54,893 nucleotides of DNA. It comes from Oricola indica (GTDB lineage: Bacteria > Pseudomonadota > Alphaproteobacteria > Rhizobiales > Rhizobiaceae). The translations under genes were made by a program, and so were the position numbers. Positions 16,513-25,796 of the stretch are shown here, piece by piece. Location of the stretch: contig NZ_JAINFJ010000017.1 in assembly GCF_019966595.1 (NCBI RefSeq), positions 1-54,893 of the forward strand, written 5' to 3'. The notes under the pieces are model-generated. The model did not search any database. It saw nothing but the letters and a program-made list of their open reading frames with translations, and was not told the DNA's origin. Every line of letters starts with the position of its first letter. Positions within the stretch are counted from its first letter, which is position 1.

Positions 16513-17636
16513 CGGACGAGGATGTGGCAGAATCACCAAAGTCCCCTCCGGCGGCGGACGATGACAGCGGAAAAAATGTCCGCGACGTCGCGATCAAATC
16601 GAAGCTCCTTGTTCGCGCCATTGCGGAGGGTGGGCGGTTCGCATTTGCAGACTTCAAGGTCGCTCTTGGCCACCTAAGGCCCGGCCCTCTGCTTGCGGGT
16701 GCGGTGATGCTGATAGCTATCGGCTATGCTTTGACCGGCGTCTATTCGGTCGCGCCTGGAGAAGCTGCGGTTGTGCGCCGCTTTGGTGCGATTGTCCAAC
16801 CCAGTGTTGAACCGGGACTCCACTATCGGCTACCGTGGCCGATCGATCGCGTGGATATCGTCGATGTTACCAGTGTCCGACGTGAGCAAGTAGGCATAAG
16901 CGCTCCCGAGGAAGAGCACATACATCCTGAACCTCCGGCGAAACTTCAGGCGCTCTCCGGCGATACCAATGTTGTCGATGTAGAAGTCATCGTGCAGTAT
17001 CAGGTGCGCGAGCCAGCCAACTACATACTGAGCGTCGAATACGCTCCGTATCGCATCGTCCGAGACGCACTCCGGGCATCAGTCACCAGGCTGGTAACGC
17101 GTCTGCCGGTTGATGCATTGCTAACCAGCGGACGGCAGTCCTTGCAACAAGCCATCCGCGAGGAGACGCAATCGCGTCTGGATCAGTATCGGACCGGCCT
17201 CGTTATCGTCGGCGTTGATCTGCAGAAAGCGTTCCCTCCTGCCAACGTCGCGGATGCCTTCACAGCCGTCAATACCGCGCGCGAGGAAAAGGCCCGTCTG
17301 ATCAATGAGGCACGAGGATATGCGAACAGCCTCGTCCCAGAGGCCAGAGGCCAGGCACAGCAGCTGAAGGCACAGGCTGCCGCTTACCGATCCGCCGTTC
17401 TGGCGCAGGCAAGCGGAACGGCACGCGCTTTCGATCTTCTTTGGGACGAGTATCGAAAGAACGCAGAAGCATACGGCGAAGATGTGACCCGATATCGGAT
17501 GTATCTTGAGACCATCGAGAAGATCATGCCTCGAGTGCAGGTTTATGCTCTGGATACCGCGAAAGGCGGCAGCTTCAACCTGAGACTTTATGGCGCTCAG
17601 AATGGCGCACCAACAAACGGTGAGGCAGCGCGCTAG
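16509..17636 (+). CDS. HflK-like SPFH-family protein (second HflK)
   Basis: A 375-residue protein with a 55-residue cytoplasmic N-terminus, a helix at about 60-78 and an SPFH domain opening 'YSVAPGEAAVVRRFGAIVQP' with 'GLHYRLPWPIDRVDIV'. The coiled C-terminal part has 'EARGQAQQLKAQAAAYR'. It is the classical HflK counterpart, without a transporter domain. The set therefore holds two HflK-type and one HflC-type subunits. ATGA overlap with hflC and a 2-bp gap to the isomerase gene imply one transcript. Confidence 0.92.
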   Translation: MTDEDVAESPKSPPAADDDSGKNVRDVAIKSKLLVRAIAEGGRFAFADFKVALGHLRPGPLLAGAVMLIAIGYALTGVYSVAPGEAAVVRRFGAIVQPSVEPGLHYRLPWPIDRVDIVDVTSVRREQVGISAPEEEHIHPEPPAKLQALSGDTNVVDVEVIVQYQVREPANYILSVEYAPYRIVRDALRASVTRLVTRLPVDALLTSGRQSLQQAIREETQSRLDQYRTGLVIVGVDLQKAFPPANVADAFTAVNTAREEKARLINEARGYANSLVPEARGQAQQLKAQAAAYRSAVLAQASGTARAFDLLWDEYRKNAEAYGEDVTRYRMYLETIEKIMPRVQVYALDTAKGGSFNLRLYGAQNGAPTNGEAAR

Positions 17637-17638
17637 CC

Positions 17639-19810
17639 ATGGCGGATGGTTGGCGTCAGATTTGGTCCGATTTTCGCGATAGCCTCAGAGGAAAGCCATC
17701 GAAACCGGACAGCGATCGCACGGTCGAACCTCCAGAATCGGCTGACAGCCGGGCTACGATCGCACCCGGTCCACCAATTGCCACTGCCTCGCCAAAACCT
17801 CCTGCGTCCGATCCGGCCGCAGCGAATTCGAGTCCCGATGACTCGGAGCAGCTCACCCGCCAATTGACGGAAAGCGCACCGTCGGAGACAGAATCGACGG
17901 CAGACTCAGATCAGGCTCAGCCGGCGCCAGCACGGCGACCGACACTGGGTCAGTATGTGGCGAGCATTTTCGCGATCACGACCATTCCCGCCGCGCTCGT
18001 CTTCTTCTCGTCGGACTATTTCGCCGACATGACACTCCCATCTCCTCCGGCCCCCAACGTCGTCGCGACATTCGAGGGGGGGCAGATAACCCTTGAAGAC
18101 ATCGAAGCTCACCTGAATGTGCTCTCGTCGTCCACCAGCAGCCCTGGTCCCATGTCGCAGGAGGCGGTTCTTGAGACGGTTGAAGATCTCGTATCCGATC
18201 AACTTATTCTCCGATGGGCAGCTAGTCGAAAGCCGGAAGCCGACGAGAGCTTCCAACATGCGATCAAACACATAAATGAAAATCTCAATCTCGAATCCTT
18301 CGCGGACCAGCTTCATACCGAGCGCATCTCAATCTCCGAGAGCAGCATCCGCGAATATTACGATAAGAACAAAGCGCGCTATGAAGGACGTAGCTTTACC
18401 GAGGTGCGCGATGAGATACGGCGGACCCTGGTTGCCGAGCAGGAACCCGCTTTTGTCGAAGACTATTTAGAGAAGCTGCGAACGAACGCATCGATCACTC
18501 GCAGTTTCGATCTCCTGGATGTACCAGCTCCGAGCCAGGAGGAGCTTGAGACCTACTACCGACAGAACATCGACCAATTCAAATTGCCACGCCGCGCCAT
18601 CGTTGATGAACTGGAGTTTAGTGCATCACAATTCGGCCCGAAGGCCCAACAAGAGGCGGCCAGCGCCTTACTGGGCATCCAAGGCGGTGCAACATTCCAG
18701 GCGACAGCAGGGCGATTCTCGACGGCGCGTTTTTCATCCCGGGCGGAGGTGCCCGAAGGCAGCAAGAACCCCGATTGGGACAAAAACGTCTTCGCACTGG
18801 TTCCCGGGGAACTGGCGAGCGTGTTTCAGGCAGGCGGATCGTATTACGTCGTCCGCCTTCAGGAGGTCATGCCTGCAGGCGCAAAGAGCTTCGCCGAAGT
18901 CCGTCCGACAATCATGACAACCGTGCGCACGCAAAAGGAACAGCAATGGTTCGCGGACAACGGCGAAAAGACGCTCTTCACGATCAAGGGACAGCGCTAC
19001 AGCCTTCGCGATTTCTACAAGGAATACGAGGAAGCCTCACTTCGCGACCAGTTCGAAGGGGCAGAGGGCCTCAAACGTTTGGCAAACGCGCTGATTGATC
19101 GCATGCTCCTGGTATCGGACACCTATGACAGGTTGCTCGACGTCGCAAACAAACCCCTTGCCGACGAAACGCGACTCCGTCTGCTGCGGCAAATGATGGA
19201 GCAGGAGGAGGTGGACGACCGGATCGAAGTCAGCGACGAGCAAATTCAAGCATTCTACTCCGACAATCGCGATCGCCTTGTGAGTCCTCCGAAGTCGAGA
19301 ATCCGTTATGTCCGTATCGGTCTTGGCTCAAGCGAGGCGGACGTGAGTCGTGCACGCGAACGTTCAGACGAAGCCTATATGAAGCTGACCGGAGCTGTCC
19401 CGGGGCCGGACTTCGCCTCGGTGGCGCAAGAGTATTCCGAGGATGTCGAAACAGCTTCAAAGGGTGGCGAGTTCCCTGGTTGGATCGGCGAAAGCGGGGA
19501 TCCCCTAAGCGAACTGATGAGCCACCCATTCCATGAAGCGATTCAAGACATGGAGCCGGGAAAAGTAGGCAAACCATTCGAGTTGGGAGGCAGCATCTAC
19601 ATCGTGGAAGTGACGGAACGAACTTCGCCGCAGCAGTTAACACTTGACGAGGCAAAGCCCTTTATCGAGGAGTACCTGACCAACCAACAGCATCGCTCTA
19701 TGGCCGAGGAATTGCAGAGGCGGCAACTCCAAGAAGGCAAGGTGCAATTGTATCCGCAGGTTCTGGAAGAATATCTCACGCGCGCGGCCTCTCGGGACCA
19801 ACCGACATAG
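17639..19810 (+). CDS. Membrane-anchored SurA/PpiD-like prolyl isomerase with two PpiC-type domains
   Basis: A 723-residue protein with an acidic, Pro/Ser-rich cytoplasmic N-terminus of 100 residues, one helix (about 106-124) and a periplasmic part. A SurA-N-like helical region ('LVSDQLILRWA') is followed by two parvulin-like domains, about 315-410 and 545-660. The second is more canonical ('GPDFASVAQEYSEDVETASK', 'GGEFPGWIG'); the first is divergent. PpiD-type proteins act as periplasmic chaperones at the membrane. Its place directly after three SPFH genes suggests a joint membrane quality-control assembly, which is inference. Confidence 0.88.
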   Translation: MADGWRQIWSDFRDSLRGKPSKPDSDRTVEPPESADSRATIAPGPPIATASPKPPASDPAAANSSPDDSEQLTRQLTESAPSETESTADSDQAQPAPARRPTLGQYVASIFAITTIPAALVFFSSDYFADMTLPSPPAPNVVATFEGGQITLEDIEAHLNVLSSSTSSPGPMSQEAVLETVEDLVSDQLILRWAASRKPEADESFQHAIKHINENLNLESFADQLHTERISISESSIREYYDKNKARYEGRSFTEVRDEIRRTLVAEQEPAFVEDYLEKLRTNASITRSFDLLDVPAPSQEELETYYRQNIDQFKLPRRAIVDELEFSASQFGPKAQQEAASALLGIQGGATFQATAGRFSTARFSSRAEVPEGSKNPDWDKNVFALVPGELASVFQAGGSYYVVRLQEVMPAGAKSFAEVRPTIMTTVRTQKEQQWFADNGEKTLFTIKGQRYSLRDFYKEYEEASLRDQFEGAEGLKRLANALIDRMLLVSDTYDRLLDVANKPLADETRLRLLRQMMEQEEVDDRIEVSDEQIQAFYSDNRDRLVSPPKSRIRYVRIGLGSSEADVSRARERSDEAYMKLTGAVPGPDFASVAQEYSEDVETASKGGEFPGWIGESGDPLSELMSHPFHEAIQDMEPGKVGKPFELGGSIYIVEVTERTSPQQLTLDEAKPFIEEYLTNQQHRSMAEELQRRQLQEGKVQLYPQVLEEYLTRAASRDQPT

Positions 19811-19837
19811 CAGTAGCGAAGAATCTCTCAAAGCCGC

Positions 19838-19868
19838 TTGACCCTCTAGCTGCTATAGGTCCTATGAC
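19838..19868 (+). promoter_or_regulatory. MerR-type promoter of the P1B ATPase
   Basis: -35 TTGACC, a 19-base spacer CTCTAGCTGCTATAGGTCC and -10 TATGAC. The sequence resembles Zn/Cd/Pb-responsive (CadR/PbrR) operators. It lies 30 bp before the ATPase start and therefore separates the ATPase unit from the SPFH operon upstream. Confidence 0.8.
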
Positions 19869-19897
19869 TTAGTCCCTGCGAGACAGGAGACATCGAG

Positions 19898-22675
19898 ATG
19901 ACCGCTGCAGCACGCCGCACCCGCTTTCGGGTTGAAGGCATGGATTGCGCAAGTTGCGCCGCCAAGATCGACAAAGCGGTCCGACGAATACCGGATGTCA
20001 CAGATGTGAACGTATCGGTTGTTGCTGGCACCATGAGCGTTGAACACGGAGACAAGCTCGATCTCGACACACTGGCCCAAAAGGTCAACCGGCTAGGCTA
20101 TAAGGCCACACGCCTTGGTGCGGTGAAGAAGTCGAAGGCTGCGGAGCCCGCCCAAGGTCAAGACCGAATGTCCGACCATTCGGACCATGACCACGACCAC
20201 GCCGATCACGATCATTCGGACCATGACCATGCCGGCCATGCGCACGGGCCGGACGGCAAGCACGATCATGCCGACCATGACCACGATCACGCCGGACACG
20301 ACCATTCCGGCCATGACCATGCAGGACATGTTCACGGGACGGATTACAAGCACGATCATGCTGATCGCGATCACGCGGGGCACAGTCATTCAGGCCAAGA
20401 TCGCGCCGCGCCTGGTTACATCGAGGAGACTGCGTCGGCAGGCGCGCATCAGACCCGCTTTCGCGTCGCCGGCATGGATTGCGCGAGCTGTGCGGCAAAG
20501 ATCGACACGGCAGTGCGCCGTATGCCGGATGTCACTGATGTGAAGGTATCAGTTGTTGCTGGCACCATGACCGTCACGCACGGGAGCAAGGCTGACCTCG
20601 ACGAACTTGCCCGCAAGGTCACCAGCCTTGGCTACAAAGCCGCGCCGATAGGCCCTGCGGGACAAAAGCCGGCCACCGCCCCCTCAAACCATGTCCATGG
20701 GCCGGATGGTAGGCATGACCAGACACTGACAGGAAGCGGGATCACTACCGAGGCGCCTGATGCCCTGGAAGGCATGCACGGCCACGATCACGGGCCGCAG
20801 GACGGACCCTGGTGGAAAACATCTAAAGCGCAATTGACGATCATCTGCGGCATCGCGCTGGCCGTCGCCTTTGGGCTTTCGCAGGTTCTTCCGCAGACCC
20901 AGCCGTGGGGCTTCATCGTTGCAATGGCCGTCGGGCTCATACCAATTGCGCGACGCGCCTTGCTCGGTGCTGCAAACGGCAGCCCGTTCACAATCGAGAC
21001 GTTGATGACGGTCGCGGCTGTGGGAGCCGTCATCATCAATGCGGCCGAAGAGGCCGCCGTCGTCGTCTTCCTGTTTCTTGTCGGTGAACTCCTTGAAGGG
21101 ATAGCGACAGGCCGGGCTCGTGCGTCGATACGGGCGCTCGCAACACTGATGCCCAAGACTGCGCTCCTCGAGCGCGACGGTGCCACGCAGACGGTTCCCG
21201 CTGAAAGCCTGACGGTAGATGCTGTGGTGCTCGTTCGGCCCGGCGACCGTGTGCCCGCCGACGGCGTCGTGCTCTCCGGCGAAAGCGCGGTCGACGAGGC
21301 GCCGGTGACCGGCGAGTCGGTACCGAAGCGCAAGGAGCAGGGCGACAATGTCTTCGCCGGCACTGTGAACCAGGAAGGCGTGCTCAGGGTGCGTGTAACG
21401 GCAGCAGCGGCCGACAACACCATTTCCCGCATCATCGCATTGGTCGAGGAGGCCCAGGAGTCCAAGGCGCCGACCGAACGTTTTATCGATCGCTTCTCGA
21501 AATATTATACCCCGGGCGTAATGGTGGTGGCTGCACTGATAGCGATTTTGCCGCCGCTGCTGGCCGGCGCGGAATGGAACACCTGGATCTATCGTGGACT
21601 CGCAGTTCTCCTGATCGGATGCCCCTGCGCGCTGGTCATCTCCACGCCTGCGGCGATCGCCGCGGCGCTATCCGCCGGCGCGCGCCGTGGTCTCCTGATG
21701 AAGGGCGGAGCGGTGCTGGAGAATCTGGGCAAAGTCAACTATGTCGCGCTCGACAAAACGGGGACGCTTACCGAAGGCAAGCCGAAGGTCACCGACATCA
21801 TCGGTGTGGCACGCGACGAGCGCGAGGTATTGAGGCTCGCAGCGGCCCTTGAGGCCGGATCGAGCCATCCGCTGGCGGTGGCCATCCTGGCAAGGGCGGA
21901 GGCTGACAAGGTTCCTGTCGTCGCCGCCACCGATGCCGGCGCTGTTGGCGGCAAGGGTGTGGTAGGGACAGTGGATGCGGTTAAGCTCTTTCTCGCTTCA
22001 CCGCGCGCCGCGGCCGAAAAGGTCAAATTGGACCAAGGGCTGCTATCGCAAATCGCCGCGCTGAACGACGAAGGCAAGACTGTTTCGGTGCTGCTTGCCG
22101 GAACGGAGGTGGCGGGCCTCTTCGCAATACGCGACGAACCGCGAGAGGACGCCAAGACCGGTATAGCCGCATTACACGATCTTGGAGCCGAAACCGTCAT
22201 GCTGACGGGCGACAATGAGCGGACGGCGAAAGCCATAGCCTCGTCGCTCGGCATGGAAGCACGCGCAGAACTGATGCCGCAGGACAAACAGAAGATCGTC
22301 GGCGAGATGCGCGCGAAGGGCAAGTTCGTGGCCAAGGTCGGTGACGGGATCAATGACGCTCCGGCGCTCGCAGCTGCTGACATTGGCATTGCCATGGGCA
22401 GCGGCACGGACGTTGCTCTGGAAACAGCCGATGCGGCCGTCTTGCATGGCCGTGTCAAGGACGTCGCCAATATGGTGGTGTTGTCGCGCCTCACCATGCG
22501 TAACATCCTCCAGAATATCACTCTCTCGCTTGGCCTGAAGGCCGTGTTCCTCGTAACCACGGTTCTCGGCGTGACCGGGCTGTGGCCCGCCATTCTTGCC
22601 GATACCGGCGCGACGGTATTGGTCACCGCCAATGCCATGCGCCTGCTCGCCTGGAAGGGGCTTCGTGAAACATGA
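19898..22675 (+). CDS. P1B-type heavy-metal ATPase (Zn/Cd/Pb class) with two HMA domains and His-rich linkers
   Basis: A 925-residue exporter. HMA1 (about 8-72) and HMA2 (about 185-250) both carry 'GMDCASCAAKID'. Between them is a linker of DHDH/HDHAGH repeats, and a shorter His stretch follows HMA2. The core has 'IGCPCALVIS' (C575-P-C577), phosphorylated D619 in DKTGT and an Asp in the last helix ('ILADTGAT', D902). CPC with that Asp is the P1B-2 pattern for Zn(II)/Cd(II)/Pb(II). GGAG stands before the ATG. A 90-bp gap to the PCuAC gene allows co-transcription. Confidence 0.95.
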   Translation: MTAAARRTRFRVEGMDCASCAAKIDKAVRRIPDVTDVNVSVVAGTMSVEHGDKLDLDTLAQKVNRLGYKATRLGAVKKSKAAEPAQGQDRMSDHSDHDHDHADHDHSDHDHAGHAHGPDGKHDHADHDHDHAGHDHSGHDHAGHVHGTDYKHDHADRDHAGHSHSGQDRAAPGYIEETASAGAHQTRFRVAGMDCASCAAKIDTAVRRMPDVTDVKVSVVAGTMTVTHGSKADLDELARKVTSLGYKAAPIGPAGQKPATAPSNHVHGPDGRHDQTLTGSGITTEAPDALEGMHGHDHGPQDGPWWKTSKAQLTIICGIALAVAFGLSQVLPQTQPWGFIVAMAVGLIPIARRALLGAANGSPFTIETLMTVAAVGAVIINAAEEAAVVVFLFLVGELLEGIATGRARASIRALATLMPKTALLERDGATQTVPAESLTVDAVVLVRPGDRVPADGVVLSGESAVDEAPVTGESVPKRKEQGDNVFAGTVNQEGVLRVRVTAAAADNTISRIIALVEEAQESKAPTERFIDRFSKYYTPGVMVVAALIAILPPLLAGAEWNTWIYRGLAVLLIGCPCALVISTPAAIAAALSAGARRGLLMKGGAVLENLGKVNYVALDKTGTLTEGKPKVTDIIGVARDEREVLRLAAALEAGSSHPLAVAILARAEADKVPVVAATDAGAVGGKGVVGTVDAVKLFLASPRAAAEKVKLDQGLLSQIAALNDEGKTVSVLLAGTEVAGLFAIRDEPREDAKTGIAALHDLGAETVMLTGDNERTAKAIASSLGMEARAELMPQDKQKIVGEMRAKGKFVAKVGDGINDAPALAAADIGIAMGSGTDVALETADAAVLHGRVKDVANMVVLSRLTMRNILQNITLSLGLKAVFLVTTVLGVTGLWPAILADTGATVLVTANAMRLLAWKGLRET
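20176..20395 (+). repeat. Degenerate tandem repeat encoding the His/Asp-rich ATPase linker
   Basis: Imperfect repeats of GACCAT/GACCAC-type codons, with longer units around 'CATGCCGGCCATG' and 'AAGCACGATCATGC', encode about 30 His residues. It is inside the coding frame and not an intergenic array. Such linkers bind several metal ions and expand or contract by slippage. Confidence 0.8.
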
Positions 22676-22764
22676 TGGCAGGCCTATGCGGCGAAGTGCG
22701 TAGTGGTCCCTATGACACGAAAGGGCGATAAAGCCGCGAAAGAAAAATAGTTGGAGGAAACCCA

Positions 22765-23271
22765 TTGTCTTCCGGGTTCAAACTGACAGTGAAGCTCATT
22801 TGCATGTTGGCCGCGATGCTGCTTTCTACATCAGCTTTTGCACACCAATTCTCGCAAGGTGATATCAAGATTGGCCATCCGTGGTCACGGGTCACGCCGT
22901 CCGCTGCCCCGGTCGCCGGAGCCTATCTGACGGTGACAAATTCAGGGTCACAGCCCGACAGACTGACCGGCGGTTCGACTCCGATAGCTGATCGGATCGA
23001 AGTCCATCAGATGACCATGGATGACGGCATAGCCCGCATGCGTCCACTTCCCGATGGAGTCGAGATCGCTGCAGGAGCCTCGGTCGAGTTGGCGCCAGGC
23101 GGCATCCACCTTATGCTCATCAAACCCAACCAGCAGCTGATCGAAGGGAGCAGCTTCAAGGCGACATTGGAGTTCGCCCGGGCCGGGACCGTAGAGATCG
23201 AGTTTGTCGTGCAGAGAAACCCCACGGTGGAAACGGGCAGCGGCAATGAGCACGGCGGTCATACGCCGTGA
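22765..23271 (+). CDS. PCu(A)C periplasmic copper chaperone, second copy
   Basis: A 168-residue secreted protein starting with TTG at 22765 behind a strong GGAGG at 8 bases. The signal peptide ends 'STSAFAHQF'. Ligands: His in 'IEVHQMTMDD', Met in 'IARMRPL', then HxM in 'GGIHLMLIKP', plus a His-containing tail ('NEHGGHTP'). It opens the second PCuAC-SCO-DsbB-DsbA module and overlaps the SCO start as GTGA. Confidence 0.93.
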   Translation: MSSGFKLTVKLICMLAAMLLSTSAFAHQFSQGDIKIGHPWSRVTPSAAPVAGAYLTVTNSGSQPDRLTGGSTPIADRIEVHQMTMDDGIARMRPLPDGVEIAAGASVELAPGGIHLMLIKPNQQLIEGSSFKATLEFARAGTVEIEFVVQRNPTVETGSGNEHGGHTP

Positions 23272-23888
23272 GCGGACTGCGGGCCTTCCGGCTCATGGTG
23301 TGGGCCGCCATCGTGGTGCTCGGCATGTTCGTGATCGTGTCGACGCAACTATCCGGTGGCAGTCCGACCGGCGAGACTTCAAGTGGCACCGCGAAAGTCG
23401 GTGGGCCTTTCTCCTTGGTGTCGCATACCGGCGAACGCGTCGACAATCAGGCGCTGGCCGGTCGACCCTATCTGGTCTTCTTCGGATTCACCTACTGTCC
23501 CGACATTTGTCCGACGACGCTGTTCGAGCTAACGGACCTGATGACGGAGCTGGGACCTGTAGCCGACGGTTTCGAGGTTCTATTCATCACGGTCGATCCG
23601 GAGCGCGATACCCAAGAAGCCCTGGCAAGTTACATGACATCGTTCGACAGCCGGATCCTGGCGCTTCGCGGTACGGCTGCCGAGACAGATTCCGCGCTCA
23701 AGGCTTTTTCCGCCTACGCGAAAAAGGTCCCTTTGGAGGCCGGCGAGTACACGATGGATCACACCGCCGGCGTGTTCCTCATGAAATCTGATGGCAGCTT
23801 TGGCGGTATGATGGATATGCACGAGCCACGCGAGACGCGGTTGGAAAAGCTTCGTCGCATAGCAAGAGATCAAGTCACGGGTTCTTGA
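23268..23888 (+). CDS. SCO1/SenC-family protein, second module
   Basis: 206 residues, GTG start overlapping the PCuAC stop. Membrane segment about 8-27, CxxxC at C77/C81 ('FTYCPDICPTT'), His in 'YTMDHTAG'. The closing 'DMHEPRETRLEKLRR' resembles the tail of the SCO at 362-991 ('DYHEPREF'), so these two are the closer pair. Only 3 bp separate it from dsbB. Confidence 0.94.
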   Translation: MSGLRAFRLMVWAAIVVLGMFVIVSTQLSGGSPTGETSSGTAKVGGPFSLVSHTGERVDNQALAGRPYLVFFGFTYCPDICPTTLFELTDLMTELGPVADGFEVLFITVDPERDTQEALASYMTSFDSRILALRGTAAETDSALKAFSAYAKKVPLEAGEYTMDHTAGVFLMKSDGSFGGMMDMHEPRETRLEKLRRIARDQVTGS

Positions 23889-23891
23889 TGG

Positions 23892-24341
23892 ATGTTGAAC
23901 AAATTGTCCAACGACGTGGTGGAGGAGCGCAATGGCTTATGGCTATTGTTCGCTTGGATGATCGCGGTAGCAGCAACGCTCACCGCCTTGTTCATTGGAG
24001 AGATCGTTGGGCAGACACCATGCAATCTCTGCTGGTTCCAGAGGATATTTATGTTTCCTCTCGCGATTATCTTGGGAATCGCGGCATTTCGGTCTGATTC
24101 CAGCATCAAATTCTATGCATTGCCACTCGTTGGATTGGGCGCGGCGATCGCATTTTTTCACACATTGATTTACTTCGGCCTTATAGAAGAAGCGATAATC
24201 CCGTGCACGCGCGCCGGACCATCTTGCGCTGGAGAAGCTATGACCATTCTCGGCAGCGTGCCCTTGCCGCTCGCTTCGTTGATTGCCTTTGCGGCAATCG
24301 GCGGGCTCCTTTTCCTGTGCCGCCCCGGAGTTTATCGATGA
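23892..24341 (+). CDS. dsbB: DsbB-family disulfide bond formation protein, second module
   Basis: 149 residues, four helices, redox pairs in 'GQTPCNLCWFQRIF' and 'IIPCTRAGPSCAGE'. Clearly homologous along its length to the copy at 2138-2560. The stop overlaps the DsbA-like start by ATGA, as in the first module. Confidence 0.93.
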   Translation: MLNKLSNDVVEERNGLWLLFAWMIAVAATLTALFIGEIVGQTPCNLCWFQRIFMFPLAIILGIAAFRSDSSIKFYALPLVGLGAAIAFFHTLIYFGLIEEAIIPCTRAGPSCAGEAMTILGSVPLPLASLIAFAAIGGLLFLCRPGVYR

Positions 24342-24994
24342 ACCGTCGCCAGGTGATCGTCGTCTCCGCTGCCGTCGCCTCCACCATCCTCTTCGCGGGA
24401 TCTGTGTTCTACTATGACCGTGTCGGTGGAAGTAGTGTCGAGGCGATCTCCGACGATGCCGGCCTCATCAGAGACTACTCGCCAGTCATCGGACCGGCCA
24501 GCGCCCCTGTCACCATCGTGGAGTTCTTCGATCCGTCATGCGAAGCCTGCCGCGCCTTCCATCCCATCGTAAAGAGCATCCTTGCACAATATCCTCAGGA
24601 TGTCCGACTCGTCCTACGATACGCCGCATTCCACGATGGGTCGGACCAGGCATTAGGAATCCTTGAAGCCGCACGAAAGCAAAATCTCTTCGAACCAGTC
24701 TTGGAAGCTCTCCTGGCCGCACAGTCGGAATGGGCGCCCCATAGCGGGCCAGTCATTGACCAGGCATGGCAGGCTGCGGCCGCCGCCGGGTTGAACCTTG
24801 AACACGCGCGGCAAAAAGCCTCCTCGGACGAGGTCACCGCGGTGCTCATTCAGGAATCGAAGGACATCGATACGTGGCGCGTTGACCAGCCCCCAACGTT
24901 CTTCGTCAACGGCAGGGGCATGCAAACCTTCGGGTCACAGCAGCTCGTCGATCTTTTCGAGGGTGAAGTCAAGCTCGCTCAAGGGGCTCAATGA
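24338..24994 (+). CDS. DsbA-like periplasmic thiol oxidoreductase, second module
   Basis: 218 residues: N-terminal anchor (about 6-25), 'DYSPVIGPASAPVTIVEFF' leading to CEAC ('DPSCEACRAFH') and the cis-Pro region 'QPPTFFVNGRGM'. It parallels the protein at 1482-2141 closely, including start overlap and length. Likely partner of the DsbB translated just before it. Confidence 0.93.
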   Translation: MNRRQVIVVSAAVASTILFAGSVFYYDRVGGSSVEAISDDAGLIRDYSPVIGPASAPVTIVEFFDPSCEACRAFHPIVKSILAQYPQDVRLVLRYAAFHDGSDQALGILEAARKQNLFEPVLEALLAAQSEWAPHSGPVIDQAWQAAAAAGLNLEHARQKASSDEVTAVLIQESKDIDTWRVDQPPTFFVNGRGMQTFGSQQLVDLFEGEVKLAQGAQ

Positions 24995-25061
24995 CTCGCA
25001 CGGTCCGGAGCGCCGCGTGCGAGGGTCTGCAAATCCACGGCGCACAAGAGAGGCAAAGACA

Positions 25062-25796
25062 TTGACCCACGGCCGGCGCGTTGTAGCGATTGACGTCGCA
25101 CGAGGACTGGCCATCGCAGGCGTCGTCCTGTTTCATATTGTGTGGGATCTGGAATTCACCGGCATCATCAGCGGTGTAGCACGACATCCCATCTGGCTTA
25201 CTTTCGGACGAAGTCTTGCCGGAACATTCATGTTTCTTGTGGGTGTGAGTCTCGTGCTCGCACATCGCGATTCCTTTCACGTGAGAGCGTTTTACCGCCG
25301 TCTTTTCATCATCACCGCTTACGCGGTGGTCATCACGCTGGTCACCTGGTTGATTTTCCCGGAGAGCTTCATCTTTTTCGGGATTCTCCACGCAATCGCA
25401 GCCGCCACTGTTCTGGGCGTGCCGTTTCTACGCGCTAGCGTTTCGGCTTGTTTGGGCGCGGCCGGATTTGTACTGATTCTGCCGTTCGTTATGGATGCGC
25501 CGGCATTCAACACGCGGTGGCTGGCTTGGATCGGATTTGCAGAACGCTCTCCACCCAGCAACGATTTCGTCCCCATTTTCCCATGGGTCGGCGTCACGCT
25601 TCTGGGTATGGCAAGTGCAAAGCTGTTCGCAACTCGAACAAATCGAAGTTCTTTAGTCTACCACACGACGCAAGGATGGCTTACAAGGATTTTCGTCTGG
25701 ATGGGGAATCGGAGCTTATTGATCTATATTATACATCAGCCGATACTACTTGGGGCAATCATCCTGCTCTCCTGGGCACTCTCTACTCAACACTGA
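25062..25796 (+). CDS. HGSNAT/DUF1624-like polytopic membrane protein
   Basis: A 244-residue membrane protein with about seven helices. It opens 'RVVAIDVARGLAIAGVVLFH', the signature of the heparan-alpha-glucosaminide N-acetyltransferase catalytic (DUF1624) family, and keeps 'FPWVGVTLLGMA' and 'SLLIYIIHQP' near the end. Members are predicted to pass acyl groups across the membrane; substrates in bacteria are mostly unknown. TTG at 25062 is preferred, with AGAGAGG about 8 bases upstream. It follows the DsbA-like gene by 67 bp and may be the last gene of that transcript. Confidence 0.82.
   Translation: MTHGRRVVAIDVARGLAIAGVVLFHIVWDLEFTGIISGVARHPIWLTFGRSLAGTFMFLVGVSLVLAHRDSFHVRAFYRRLFIITAYAVVITLVTWLIFPESFIFFGILHAIAAATVLGVPFLRASVSACLGAAGFVLILPFVMDAPAFNTRWLAWIGFAERSPPSNDFVPIFPWVGVTLLGMASAKLFATRTNRSSLVYHTTQGWLTRIFVWMGNRSLLIYIIHQPILLGAIILLSWALSTQH

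Noticed and set aside
20176-20395. Repeat array resembling a CRISPR
   Set aside because: The repeats are short, in frame, within the ATPase gene and encode a His/Asp linker; there are no unique spacers and no cas genes.
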